5,074 nucleotides of DNA from assembly GCA_041552135.1 (NCBI GenBank), contig JBFELL010000191.1, forward strand, positions 1 through 5,074, read 5' to 3'. The notes beneath the pieces were generated by a model. That model worked only from the letters and a program-made list of their open reading frames with translations, made no database searches and had not been told where the DNA came from. The stretch is from SZUA-186 sp041552135. GTDB taxonomy: Bacteria; Pseudomonadota; Gammaproteobacteria; UBA9214. Shown here in pieces: positions 1 to 5,074 of this stretch. The stretch's first letter is position 1; every line of letters begins with the position of its first letter. The translations under genes were made by a program, and so were the position numbers.

Positions 1-45
1 CAGATCGAGATCTACGAGGAATTCAAGGCCAGATACGCCAGGTAA
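1..45 (+). CDS. C-terminal tail of an unrecognised protein (5' end outside window)
   Basis: Frame 1 is open from the first base and reads QIEIYEEFKARYAR followed by TAA. The codons (GAG, ATC, TAC, TTC, AAG, GCC) fit the usage of the other genes here. A strong hairpin terminator starts 22 bases after the stop, which supports this being a real gene end. The tail is charged and probably helical. Fourteen residues are too few to assign a family, and I do not recognise it. The gene belongs to a separate transcription unit from the exchanger downstream. Confidence 0.7.
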   Translation, partial: QIEIYEEFKARYAR

Positions 46-67
46 CACGGCAGTCACCGCAATACCC

Positions 68-103
68 GTCCCCCCTGGCAGCGAGCTGCCAGGGGGGACT
101 TTT
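68..103 (+). terminator. Rho-independent terminator of the upstream gene
   Basis: A perfect inverted repeat pairs 68-82 with 85-99 (GTCCCCCCTGGCAGC with its complement), a stem of up to 15 bp with a very small loop; in practice the innermost pair opens to give a CGAG tetraloop. It is followed directly by TTTT (100-103). The stem is very GC-rich. The T tract is short, but the position just after the TAA at 43-45 is as expected. There is no comparable T tract for the other strand. Confidence 0.9.
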
Positions 104-171
104 CATTGACCGCAGGAATGTAAAAGTGCCACGACAGGCAGGCGGCCTGCCGTGACCGGTGCGCCAGAGGA

Positions 172-193
172 ACGTAGTAACATAGCGCTACGT
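172..193. repeat. Inverted repeat upstream of the exchanger gene (possible operator or 5' UTR hairpin)
   Basis: ACGTAG (172-177) and CTACGT (188-193) are perfect inverted arms around a 10-base spacer. An overlapping perfect 8-bp palindrome, TAGCGCTA, lies at 183-190. The element ends 23 bases before the exchanger ATG at 217, where an operator or a leader hairpin would sit. No convincing -35/-10 pair was found in 104-216, so the function is inferred from position only, and short repeats like this can occur by chance. Confidence 0.3.
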
Positions 194-202
194 CAGCAAC
201 GC

Positions 203-220
203 ATGTCCAAGGAACCATGA
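203..220 (+). other. Five-codon mini-ORF ending on the exchanger start codon
   Basis: ATG at 203 reads MSKEP and stops at TGA 218-220, which overlaps the exchanger ATG (217-219) as ATGA. It has no Shine-Dalgarno of its own but spans the AAGGA (209-213) that serves the exchanger. It could couple or modulate initiation, or be chance. A similar arrangement precedes the stress-protein gene at 1341. Confidence 0.2.
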
Positions 221-1281
221 AGAACTCATTGTTACGCTGGATCGGTGATGAAGCCATCCTGCAGCAGCTCGTTGCAGGGCTTTCAACCCCTGTGCTGCTG
301 GTCATCATCGTTGTCTGCATCGCGCTGCTGTCAAAGGGGGCGGACTGGATGATCGATGGCGTCGTTGACCTGGCCGAGCGCACCGGGCTACCCAAGATTG
401 TCATCGGTGCAACCGTGGTCTCGCTCGGGACGACCCTGCCGGAAGCCTTTGTCTCGGTTATGGCGGCCTACATGGGCAACCCGGGGCTGGCGCTGGGCAA
501 CGGGGTAGGGTCGATCATCGCCGATACCGGGCTGATCTTCGGTCTGACCTGCCTGCTGGTGGCCGTGCCGGTGAATCGTTTTATCCTCAACCGCACCGGC
601 TGGGTTCAGGTCGGGGCGGCCACCCTGCTGGTGGCTATTGCCGTGGGCGTCATGCTGGGCAGTGATGGCGAGCCGATGCTCAACCGATGGGTCGGGCTGC
701 TGTTTCTGGGGTTGCTGGTCGTCTACCTCTACATGACCTATGTGTGGGCGAGGCAGGGTGCCGGCCCGGCGGATGAGGAGGATGTGCCGGTGCACGAGTT
801 GATGGGGCTGGGGCGTTGCTGGCTTCTGGTGACCGGTGGTCTGCTGATGGTCATACTCGGGGCGCGTGTTCTGGTGCCTGCTGCCTCTGAGATCGCCATT
901 CGCCTCGGGGTGCCGGATGATGTGATTGCCGCGACCATGGTGGCGTTTGGCACTTCCCTGCCGGAATTGATGACTGCCATCGCGGCCATACGCAAGGGAC
1001 ACCCGGAAATCACGGTGGGCAATATTGTCGGTGCCGACGTGCTCAATGTGCTGTTTGTTATCGGCGCTGCTGCAGCTGCCATGCCACTCGCCATACCGGA
1101 CAATTTCTTCTACTTCCACTTTCCGGCCATGCTCTTCATACTTTATTCTTTCCGTGTATTTATCACTATGAACGGGGCAGGCGTTTTTTACCGTTGGCAG
1201 GGCGCCTGGTTGCTGGGGACCTATATTGTCTATGTGGTCCTGCAGTATGCCCTGAATGTGGGCAGTGCCCATGCACCATGA
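217..1281 (+). CDS. Na+/Ca2+-exchanger-like membrane antiporter (CaCA superfamily, YrbG-like)
   Basis: This 354-residue integral membrane protein probably exchanges Ca2+ for Na+ or H+ across the inner membrane. About ten hydrophobic segments are visible (near 26-38, 61-82, 93-117, 130-148, 156-177, 201-222, 236-258, 265-290, 294-316, 328-346). The two inverted alpha repeats of the family are clear. Alpha-1 has GTTLPEAFVS (E76) and GNGVGSIIADTG (95-105); alpha-2 has GTSLPELMTA (E250) and GNIVGADVLN (268-277). E76 and E250 match the two ion-binding glutamates of archaeal NCX. The polar ion-site positions differ from the archaeal protein: D103 in alpha-1 and A273/N277 in alpha-2. A short acidic loop (about 178-200) joins the halves, with no large regulatory domain. 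The ATG follows AAGGA with an unusually tight 3-base gap. Ion specificity cannot be read from sequence. The family call is secure. Confidence 0.93.
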   Translation: MKNSLLRWIGDEAILQQLVAGLSTPVLLVIIVVCIALLSKGADWMIDGVVDLAERTGLPKIVIGATVVSLGTTLPEAFVSVMAAYMGNPGLALGNGVGSIIADTGLIFGLTCLLVAVPVNRFILNRTGWVQVGAATLLVAIAVGVMLGSDGEPMLNRWVGLLFLGLLVVYLYMTYVWARQGAGPADEEDVPVHELMGLGRCWLLVTGGLLMVILGARVLVPAASEIAIRLGVPDDVIAATMVAFGTSLPELMTAIAAIRKGHPEITVGNIVGADVLNVLFVIGAAAAAMPLAIPDNFFYFHFPAMLFILYSFRVFITMNGAGVFYRWQGAWLLGTYIVYVVLQYALNVGSAHAP

Positions 1282-1326
1282 GTAAATTCACCGGGATTTC
1301 CTTCACATCCGGAATGCGGGGACGAT

Positions 1327-1344
1327 ATGGCAGATCAACCATGA
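1327..1344 (+). other. Five-codon mini-ORF ending on the stress-protein start codon
   Basis: ATG at 1327 reads MADQP and stops at TGA 1342-1344, overlapping the ATG at 1341 as ATGA. GGGGA (1318-1322) lies 4 bases upstream and could act as a weak Shine-Dalgarno for it. The junction AACCATGAAGA is identical, base for base, to the one at the exchanger start. If translated, it would deliver ribosomes to the 1341 start, which otherwise lacks a good Shine-Dalgarno. It may be coincidental. Confidence 0.22.
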
Positions 1345-2270
1345 AGATTTTGCTGGCAACCGACGGATCAGACAGCGCCGGCGCGGCCCTGGATTTTCTG
1401 GCGGACTTCCCGTTTCCGGTCGGCAGCGAGGTGATTGTACTTTCGGTGATCGACTGGCGTGCCTACAGCGTGGAGAGTGAGCCCGGTGACGAGCAGGCCC
1501 TGATAATCGAGGAAACCCGGGACGCGGTCAGGCAAGAGACGGAACAGTCGCTTGCCGTCGAAGGCGAGCGGCTGAAGACGGCCGGCTGGGCAGGAACAAC
1601 CGAAATCAGGCATGGTGATCCTGCCGGCGAGATCATCCGGGCAGCGGAGGACTTCGGGGTGGATCTCGTGATGCTGGGCTCTCACGGGGTCACGGGTGTC
1701 AGGCGATTCCTGCTCGGCAGCGTATCCGGGAGGGTGCTTGAATATGCGCCGTGCTCGGTATTGATCGTGAAGGCGTCAGCCGGACAGAAGGCCGTGCCCG
1801 TGACGGCCTCCGCGGGGGCTTCATCGGGGGAGCGTGAGGCGAGATGGCGCATATTGCTTGCCTATGATATTTCCCGATCCTCCAGCAATGCCCTTGCCAT
1901 GTGTGCGTCCCTGCCACTTGGCAACAGGGCCGAGGTGACTGCAGTCAGTGTAATGCCGATGGTGACTGCCTTTCGCCAGGATATCCGCCAGCAGTTGAAT
2001 GCGATCTGGCAGCAAAAGAAACAGGCCGTTCGGGCTGCCCTGGATGATGCGGTTGCCGTGCTGCGCCGCAGTACTCCGCACGTGCGTGCGGAACTGCGTG
2101 AGGGTGCCGATGTGTCGGAGGAGATTCTCGACCTGGCCGAGCAATCCGGTGCCGACCTGATTATGCTCGGTTGCAAGGGGCAGGGCGCCGTCCGGCGATT
2201 CCTGCTGGGGTCCATAACCAGCCGGATCGCACGGCATGCACACTGTTCGGTCTGGGCGGTACGAGACTGA
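1341..2270 (+). CDS. Tandem universal stress protein (two UspA domains)
   Basis: This cytosolic protein of 309 residues has two UspA domains of the ATP-binding type. Domain 1 (about 1-145) opens with MKILLATDGS (D8 at the nucleotide position) and has the G-2X-G-9X-G-S motif at G113, G116, G126, S127. Domain 2 (about 168-309) opens with RWRILLAYD (D176) and repeats the motif at G277, G280, G290, S291. Both sites look intact, so each may bind ATP. The linker (about 146-167) is Ala/Ser/Gly-rich. I chose ATG 1341 because the fold begins at MKILL. An in-frame ATG at 1278 overlaps the exchanger stop as ATGA and would add 21 residues; a third lies at 1314. None has a strong Shine-Dalgarno. Tight spacing implies co-transcription with the exchanger, which suggests a link to ionic or envelope stress (inference). 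The C-terminal half resembles the N-terminal half, as expected for a duplication. Confidence 0.93.
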   Translation: MKILLATDGSDSAGAALDFLADFPFPVGSEVIVLSVIDWRAYSVESEPGDEQALIIEETRDAVRQETEQSLAVEGERLKTAGWAGTTEIRHGDPAGEIIRAAEDFGVDLVMLGSHGVTGVRRFLLGSVSGRVLEYAPCSVLIVKASAGQKAVPVTASAGASSGEREARWRILLAYDISRSSSNALAMCASLPLGNRAEVTAVSVMPMVTAFRQDIRQQLNAIWQQKKQAVRAALDDAVAVLRRSTPHVRAELREGADVSEEILDLAEQSGADLIMLGCKGQGAVRRFLLGSITSRIARHAHCSVWAVRD

Positions 2271-2278
2271 TACTGGCG

Positions 2279-3277
2279 TTAATTCTGTCTTTGTATCACC
2301 GCCGCCATCAGCCGGTCGCTGTTGATGAGTACCAGCCGGTAGCGGTTGCCCTCCACCCTTGCCGCCAGCCACGGGCGTAACTGCCTGAACATGGCGGACG
2401 CACCGGAGAGGGCCGGCAGCATCAGCACGGCGGCATCGCCGTCGCCGTTCAGCGTGACGAGGTAGCGGTTTTCACCGGCTACGGCATGAATCGCGAGTCT
2501 GTTCCAGTCGATGCGGGTGCCCTGTGCAATCTCCCGTGAGAGTCGCTCGGCAAGGGCGTTCAGTTCGCTGACGACCTGGCTGCAGGCCCGGCGTTTGCGC
2601 TCGAGGTCGGTCGTGTTCCGGAACTGGAACACCAGGCCGTCTTCGGTGCTGCATGCCGGGCCTGTGTGCTGGCTGAAGCTCCAGCGCGGCTGCTGTGCGA
2701 CCGGCTGTAATAACGCGGGTGGCGGCTGGTAATGGGCCAGGTAGTCATCGCAGTGGTACTGGCTGCAGAAGTGCTCGATCACGCGCTGTTCGAAGGCCGT
2801 CCGGTGTCTCAATCGCGGGCTGGTGAGCATGACGAGCCGGCCATCGATACGGAGGTAGACGACATCCTCGGGGCCGATGCCGGCACCGACCTCGATGACC
2901 GTGGCCGAAGCGAGGCTGTCGGCAAGGTCCTGCAGTTCCCCGGCATAGGCCGCAGTGGCGCTGGCCCACCGCAGCAGGTCCCTGTCACGTGCCTTGTGGC
3001 GTGCCTCGGCGCGAGCGCGGTCCGCTTCCGTGGTGTGTATCGCCGCCATCTCTGCAAGGGCCGCTTCGGCAAAGCCCGCCCGTGCCGGTTGCGCTGCCTG
3101 GCCGACTGCCAGCGCCAGCCGGTTGAGCCCTGTGGCGGTTGCCGGTGCTGTCCCTGCACTGTCAGGTTGCAGTGCCAGGCAAGCCAGCAGCGGCATCAGG
3201 ATTGCACGGGCACGGCTGCGGCCGGTTTTTTCCGGTCGGCTGGAACAGCCGGGCGATGGGTGATGGTGTGACCACAT
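2279..3277 (-). CDS. Unrecognised, probably exported protein
   Basis: This 332-residue minus-strand protein matches no family I know. The codons follow the neighbours' GC-rich pattern throughout, which supports a real gene over the overlapping plus-strand frames. The N-terminus has a basic stretch (R14 to R24), a hydrophobic run AILMPLLACLAL (25-36) and a polar, Ala-rich region, so a long signal peptide is likely. LLAC (30-33) loosely resembles a lipobox, but the position -2 Leu and short hydrophobic core make that weak. After it come an Ala- and charge-rich helical stretch (about 50-125), a compact part with VYLRIDGRLVMLTSPRLRHR (140-159) and HFCSQYHCDDY (169-179), and a second charged helix (224-250). 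C171, C176, C208 and C232 could form disulfides if exported. The start is uncertain: ATG 3277 has no Shine-Dalgarno; the internal Met28 would remove the basic region. It converges on the stress-protein gene with 8 bases between stops. Confidence 0.75.
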   Translation of the reverse strand: MWSHHHPSPGCSSRPEKTGRSRARAILMPLLACLALQPDSAGTAPATATGLNRLALAVGQAAQPARAGFAEAALAEMAAIHTTEADRARAEARHKARDRDLLRWASATAAYAGELQDLADSLASATVIEVGAGIGPEDVVYLRIDGRLVMLTSPRLRHRTAFEQRVIEHFCSQYHCDDYLAHYQPPPALLQPVAQQPRWSFSQHTGPACSTEDGLVFQFRNTTDLERKRRACSQVVSELNALAERLSREIAQGTRIDWNRLAIHAVAGENRYLVTLNGDGDAAVLMLPALSGASAMFRQLRPWLAARVEGNRYRLVLINSDRLMAAVIQRQN

Positions 3278-3382
3278 GCAAGTCAGCGTGCAGATGCAGG
3301 ATGTACGGGGCGGTGTGGATGCATGACAGGTTCAACCGTAGCACGATTCTGTCGCGCCCGAAGCATCGGCCCAGGTCCCCCC

Positions 3383-3400
3383 GGTCATACTGACATGACC
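3383..3400. repeat. 18-bp inverted repeat, candidate operator
   Basis: GGTCAT (3383-3388) and ATGACC (3395-3400) are perfect inverted arms around a 6-base spacer. Nested in it, GTCA (3384-3387) and TGAC (3391-3394) form a second, offset inverted pair. The element lies between two divergent genes, about 106 bases from the minus-strand ATG and 113 from the plus-strand GTG. The size and symmetry suit a dimeric regulator, but no regulator gene is in the window. Confidence 0.3.
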
Positions 3401-3483
3401 TGCATTCCTCGTTTCCGGTGCATAACACCACCAGCGGCGGGGTTAAGCGTCTTTATGCCGGCAAAGGCGTAAAATACAACGCC

Positions 3484-3516
3484 ATGACCATGACAGGACA
3501 GGTGACTGCCGCGTGA
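3484..3516 (+). other. Ten-codon mini-ORF overlapping the YbaN-family start
   Basis: ATG 3484 reads MTMTGQVTAA and stops at TGA 3514-3516, overlapping the GTG start at 3513 as GTGA. It contains the AGGTGA Shine-Dalgarno (3500-3505) of the following gene. Its own nearest purine run, AAAGG (3463-3467), is too far away to be a good ribosome site. It could be a coupling leader peptide or chance. Confidence 0.22.
3500..3505 (+). promoter_or_regulatory. Shine-Dalgarno that fixes the GTG start of the YbaN-family gene
   Basis: AGGTGA matches the anti-Shine-Dalgarno complement (within GGAGGTGA) exactly, and lies 7 bases before the GTG at 3513. This supports the GTG start, as no in-frame ATG is found where the conserved family N-terminus begins. 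Confidence 0.7.
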
Positions 3517-3896
3517 AGCCCGTGTATTTTCTGCTGGGCTGGTGTTTTTTCGGCCTGGGTGCCGTGGGTACGGTCGTGCCCGGTTTGCCGACAACCCCGT
3601 TTATGTTGCTGGCGCTGTGGGGGTTCGCCAGGTCTTCGCGGCGCTTCCATGACTGGCTGTATACGCACCGTCTGTTCGGGCCGCTGCTGCAGCAGTGGCA
3701 GGCGCACGGCGTGATTCCCTCAAGGGTGAAATGGCTGTCGGTGACGACCATGGCGCTGAGTCTCGCGTACCTGGTGTTTTTCACCGCGACGCCGGCCTGG
3801 CTCATGCTGCTGACCGCCCTGGTCATGTTGTACGGCGCGGCATTCATTCTAAGCCGCCCTTCCCGTGTACCGCAGCCGGCCGAAGAGGACGCCTAG
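3513..3896 (+). CDS. ybaN: DUF454/YbaN-family inner-membrane protein
   Basis: This 127-residue small membrane protein belongs to the DUF454 (YbaN) family, whose biochemical role is not established. The N-terminal signature is clear: a first hydrophobic segment (about 4-24, YFLLGWCFFGLGAVGTVVPG), the conserved GLPTTPFMLLALWGFARSS (24-42), then RRFHDWLYTHRLFGPLLQQW (43-62). Two more hydrophobic stretches follow (about 77-90 and 92-113), ending in a polar, acidic tail. Length is about the family norm (near 125). GTG is the start, set by AGGTGA 7 bases upstream. It leads a tight operon: the zinc peptidase ATG is only 5 bases past its stop. The symbol is by family similarity only. Confidence 0.9.
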   Translation: MKPVYFLLGWCFFGLGAVGTVVPGLPTTPFMLLALWGFARSSRRFHDWLYTHRLFGPLLQQWQAHGVIPSRVKWLSVTTMALSLAYLVFFTATPAWLMLLTALVMLYGAAFILSRPSRVPQPAEEDA

Positions 3897-3901
3897 CCGG
3901 C

Positions 3902-4591
3902 ATGCATATCGTGCTGGTTGTTGTTTTCCTGTTGCTACTGGTCTTCGGGCCGCAGTGGTGGGCCCGCTATACCTTTCGTCGCTATGCGCAAGCCTCGTCG
4001 AATGTGCCCGGCACGGGGGCGGAACTGGCGCGGCACCTGCTGAACCGCTACGGGATGGAGGACGTCGGGGTGGAGCTGGCGGAGCCGGGTGGTGATCACT
4101 ACGATCCGGAAAACCGGGTGGTGCGGCTGGGACCGGATAACTACGAGCGGAACTCGCTGACCGCCGTGGCGGTTGCCGCGCACGAAGTCGGTCATGCCAT
4201 CCAGCACCAGCGCAACGAGACCAAGCTGGCGCTGCGACACCGGCTGGTGCGGCTTGCGCAGACCATCCAGCAGCTGGGTGCCGGTGCCATGTTCCTCATG
4301 CCCGTGGCGGTAGCCGTCACACGTGCGCCATCCGCGGGTCTGGTCATGGCCGCGATCGGTCTGGGCAGCATGGCCAGTGGTGCGCTGGTGCACCTTGTCA
4401 CCCTGCCCGTGGAACTGGACGCCAGCTACGGCAAGGCACTGCCCATCCTCAGGGCCGGGAATTACATTCAGCCCGGCGACGAGCCGGCTGTCCGGCGAGT
4501 GCTGGCAGCGGCGGCATTGACCTATGTGGCGAGTTCACTGGCCAGTCTGCTGAGCCTGGCCCGCTGGCTGGCGTACCTGCGGCGTGCCTAG
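3902..4591 (+). CDS. YugP-type membrane zinc metallopeptidase (Zn_peptidase_2)
   Basis: This 229-residue membrane-bound protease resembles the YugP family of neutral zinc metallopeptidases. A first hydrophobic segment (about 3-16) anchors the N-terminus. The family pattern DHYDPENRVVRLGPDNYERN (65-84) precedes the catalytic AAHEVGHAIQHQ (92-103), with zinc ligands H94 and H98 and catalytic E95. Hydrophobic segments lie near 125-140, 145-167 and 201-220. LPVELDAS (168-175) supplies the likely third ligand E172; the family more often has Phe where this has Leu173. AAALTYVASSLASLL (202-216) matches the conserved C-terminal segment. Physiological substrates are not known. ATG 3902 is chosen because the family N-terminal anchor starts here; the AGAGGA at 3884-3889 is 12 bases away, so coupling to the preceding gene, 5 bases upstream, may matter. 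An upstream frame extension overlaps YbaN coding and is rejected. Confidence 0.9.
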   Translation: MHIVLVVVFLLLLVFGPQWWARYTFRRYAQASSNVPGTGAELARHLLNRYGMEDVGVELAEPGGDHYDPENRVVRLGPDNYERNSLTAVAVAAHEVGHAIQHQRNETKLALRHRLVRLAQTIQQLGAGAMFLMPVAVAVTRAPSAGLVMAAIGLGSMASGALVHLVTLPVELDASYGKALPILRAGNYIQPGDEPAVRRVLAAAALTYVASSLASLLSLARWLAYLRRA

Positions 4592-4594
4592 GGC

Positions 4595-4602
4595 AGGAGA
4601 GG
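4595..4602 (+). promoter_or_regulatory. Strong Shine-Dalgarno for peptide deformylase
   Basis: AGGAGAGG lies 4 bases before the ATG at 4607 (AGGAGA itself is 6 bases away) and is the best ribosome site in the window. It fixes the deformylase start and implies that this gene is translated well independently of its upstream neighbour. Confidence 0.75.
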
Positions 4603-4606
4603 ATCG

Positions 4607-5074
4607 ATGACGGCAAGAACGGTGTTGCGGATGGGCAACCCGCTGCTGCGCCAGGAGGCGTCACCGGTAGCGTCTTTTGCCACCCCGGAACTGCAGCAGC
4701 TGGTTGAAGACATGACCGACACCATGCGCGCCTGCGACGGGGCGGGCCTGGCGGCCAACCAGATCGGTGTCTTGCTGCGGGTCGTGGTCTTCGGCGTGGA
4801 GCACAATCCGCGCTACCCCGATGCCGAACCCGTGCCGTTCACCGTGCTGGTCAACCCGCGGATTACGCCCTTGTCATATGCGCGGGACCCGGGATGGGAA
4901 GGGTGCCTGAGCGTGCCGGGCATGCGCGGACTGGTGCCGCGATACTCGCGGATCCGCTATAGCGGTTTCGATCCCTCAGGCGCGTCGATAGACCGCGAGG
5001 CGGAGGGGTTCCATGCGCGTGTGGTACAGCACGAGTGCGATCACCTCGACGGGATTCTCTACCCGGAGCGGATC
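4607..5074 (+). CDS. def: Peptide deformylase, 3' end outside window
   Basis: This is a cytosolic metalloenzyme that removes the formyl group from the N-terminal Met of new proteins. All three family motifs are intact in the 156 residues present: GAGLAANQ (45-52), EGCLSVPG (98-105, metal ligand C100) and QHECDHLDG (141-149, metal ligands H142 and H146, catalytic E143). The frame stays open to the last base; family length suggests about 20 residues are missing. The loop HNPRYPDAEPVPF (66-78) before the central strand and the GFHARVVQHECDHLDG form resemble the additional stand-alone deformylases of proteobacteria rather than E. coli Def, so this may be a second copy beside a def-fmt locus elsewhere (inference). 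It sits 15 bases after the zinc peptidase stop, in the same operon, and no fmt gene is next to it within the window. Confidence 0.95.
   Translation, partial: MTARTVLRMGNPLLRQEASPVASFATPELQQLVEDMTDTMRACDGAGLAANQIGVLLRVVVFGVEHNPRYPDAEPVPFTVLVNPRITPLSYARDPGWEGCLSVPGMRGLVPRYSRIRYSGFDPSGASIDREAEGFHARVVQHECDHLDGILYPERI

Larger units (their letters stand above)
3278..3512. promoter_or_regulatory. Divergent intergenic region between the exported-protein gene and the YbaN operon
   Basis: The region separates two divergently read genes, so it should hold promoters for both. On the plus strand, TAAAAT (3470-3475) resembles a -10 box, 38 bases before the GTG start, but I see no acceptable -35 at 16-18 bases. 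On the minus strand, TTGAAC (complement of 3330-3335) resembles a -35 without a matching -10. An 18-bp inverted repeat lies at 3383-3400. No RNA gene is seen. The location is firm; the specific promoter elements are not. Confidence 0.35.

Noticed and set aside
106..134. TTGACC (106-111) as a -35 box for the exchanger
   Set aside because: At 17-base spacing the -10 would be CCACGA, and TAAAAG (121-126) is only 9 bases away, so neither makes a credible promoter.
137..151. Small hairpin GGCAGG-CGG-CCTGCC before the exchanger
   Set aside because: A 6-bp stem with no T tract is too weak for a terminator, and no regulatory role can be supported.
388..1272. Long minus-strand open frame (294 codons) opposite the exchanger
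   Set aside because: It is antisense to a clear CaCA protein, its product is rich in His, Gln, Arg and Gly with no domain, and it reflects the codon bias of the real gene.
1821..2372. Minus-strand open frame spanning the convergent junction
   Set aside because: It lies mostly antisense to the second UspA domain and overlaps the end of the minus-strand gene in another frame, with no protein-like features.
2732..3271. Plus-strand open frame (179 codons) opposite the exported-protein gene
   Set aside because: The minus-strand frame is longer and has better codon use and a signal-like start. The plus frame gives a Cys/Arg/Gly-rich product with no recognisable domain.
3395..3469. A 24-codon plus-strand ORF starting at ATG 3395
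   Set aside because: It has no Shine-Dalgarno, no recognisable product, and overlaps the inverted repeat; it is likely chance.
3443..3847. Minus-strand open frame opposite the YbaN-family gene
   Set aside because: It is antisense to a well-supported DUF454 protein; its composition is shadow-like, with no domain.
3695..3901. Upstream extension of the zinc peptidase frame
   Set aside because: It overlaps the YbaN gene in another frame, and the family's N-terminal membrane anchor begins at the ATG at 3902.

Overview
This is a compact, GC-rich bacterial chromosomal window (roughly 60% GC by eye) with short intergenic gaps. The set of families (a CaCA exchanger, tandem UspA, DUF454/YbaN, a YugP-type zinc peptidase and a second-type peptide deformylase) and the codon usage suggest a proteobacterium, probably a gammaproteobacterium. 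That placement is inference: the window holds no rRNA, tRNA or other clean taxonomic marker. No mobile element, CRISPR array or RNA gene is visible.

Layout. (1) 1-45: the last 14 codons of an unrecognised plus-strand gene, closed by a strong 15-bp hairpin terminator (68-103). (2) 217-2270: a two-gene plus-strand unit. It holds a 10-TM Na+/Ca2+-exchanger-like protein with both alpha repeats, then a tandem universal stress protein with two intact ATP-binding motifs. The two genes are close or overlapping, depending on which start the second one uses. (3) 3277-2279: a minus-strand gene for an unrecognised, probably exported 332-aa protein, convergent with the stress-protein gene across only 8 bases. 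(4) 3278-3512: a divergent intergenic region with an 18-bp inverted repeat, and no promoter that I can call confidently. (5) 3513-5074: a plus-strand operon of a DUF454/YbaN inner-membrane protein (GTG start), a YugP-type membrane zinc metallopeptidase (HEVGH) and a peptide deformylase, the last cut by the window edge.

Functionally, the first unit pairs ion transport with a nucleotide-binding stress protein. The second pairs two membrane proteins, one a protease, with N-terminal processing of new proteins, which suggests membrane or protein quality control. I see no clear new defence or biosynthetic system. The items most worth a second look are the exchanger's swapped ion-site Asp/Asn residues, the unrecognised exported protein, and a recurring pattern in which a tiny upstream ORF ends exactly on the start codon of the real gene (three cases).
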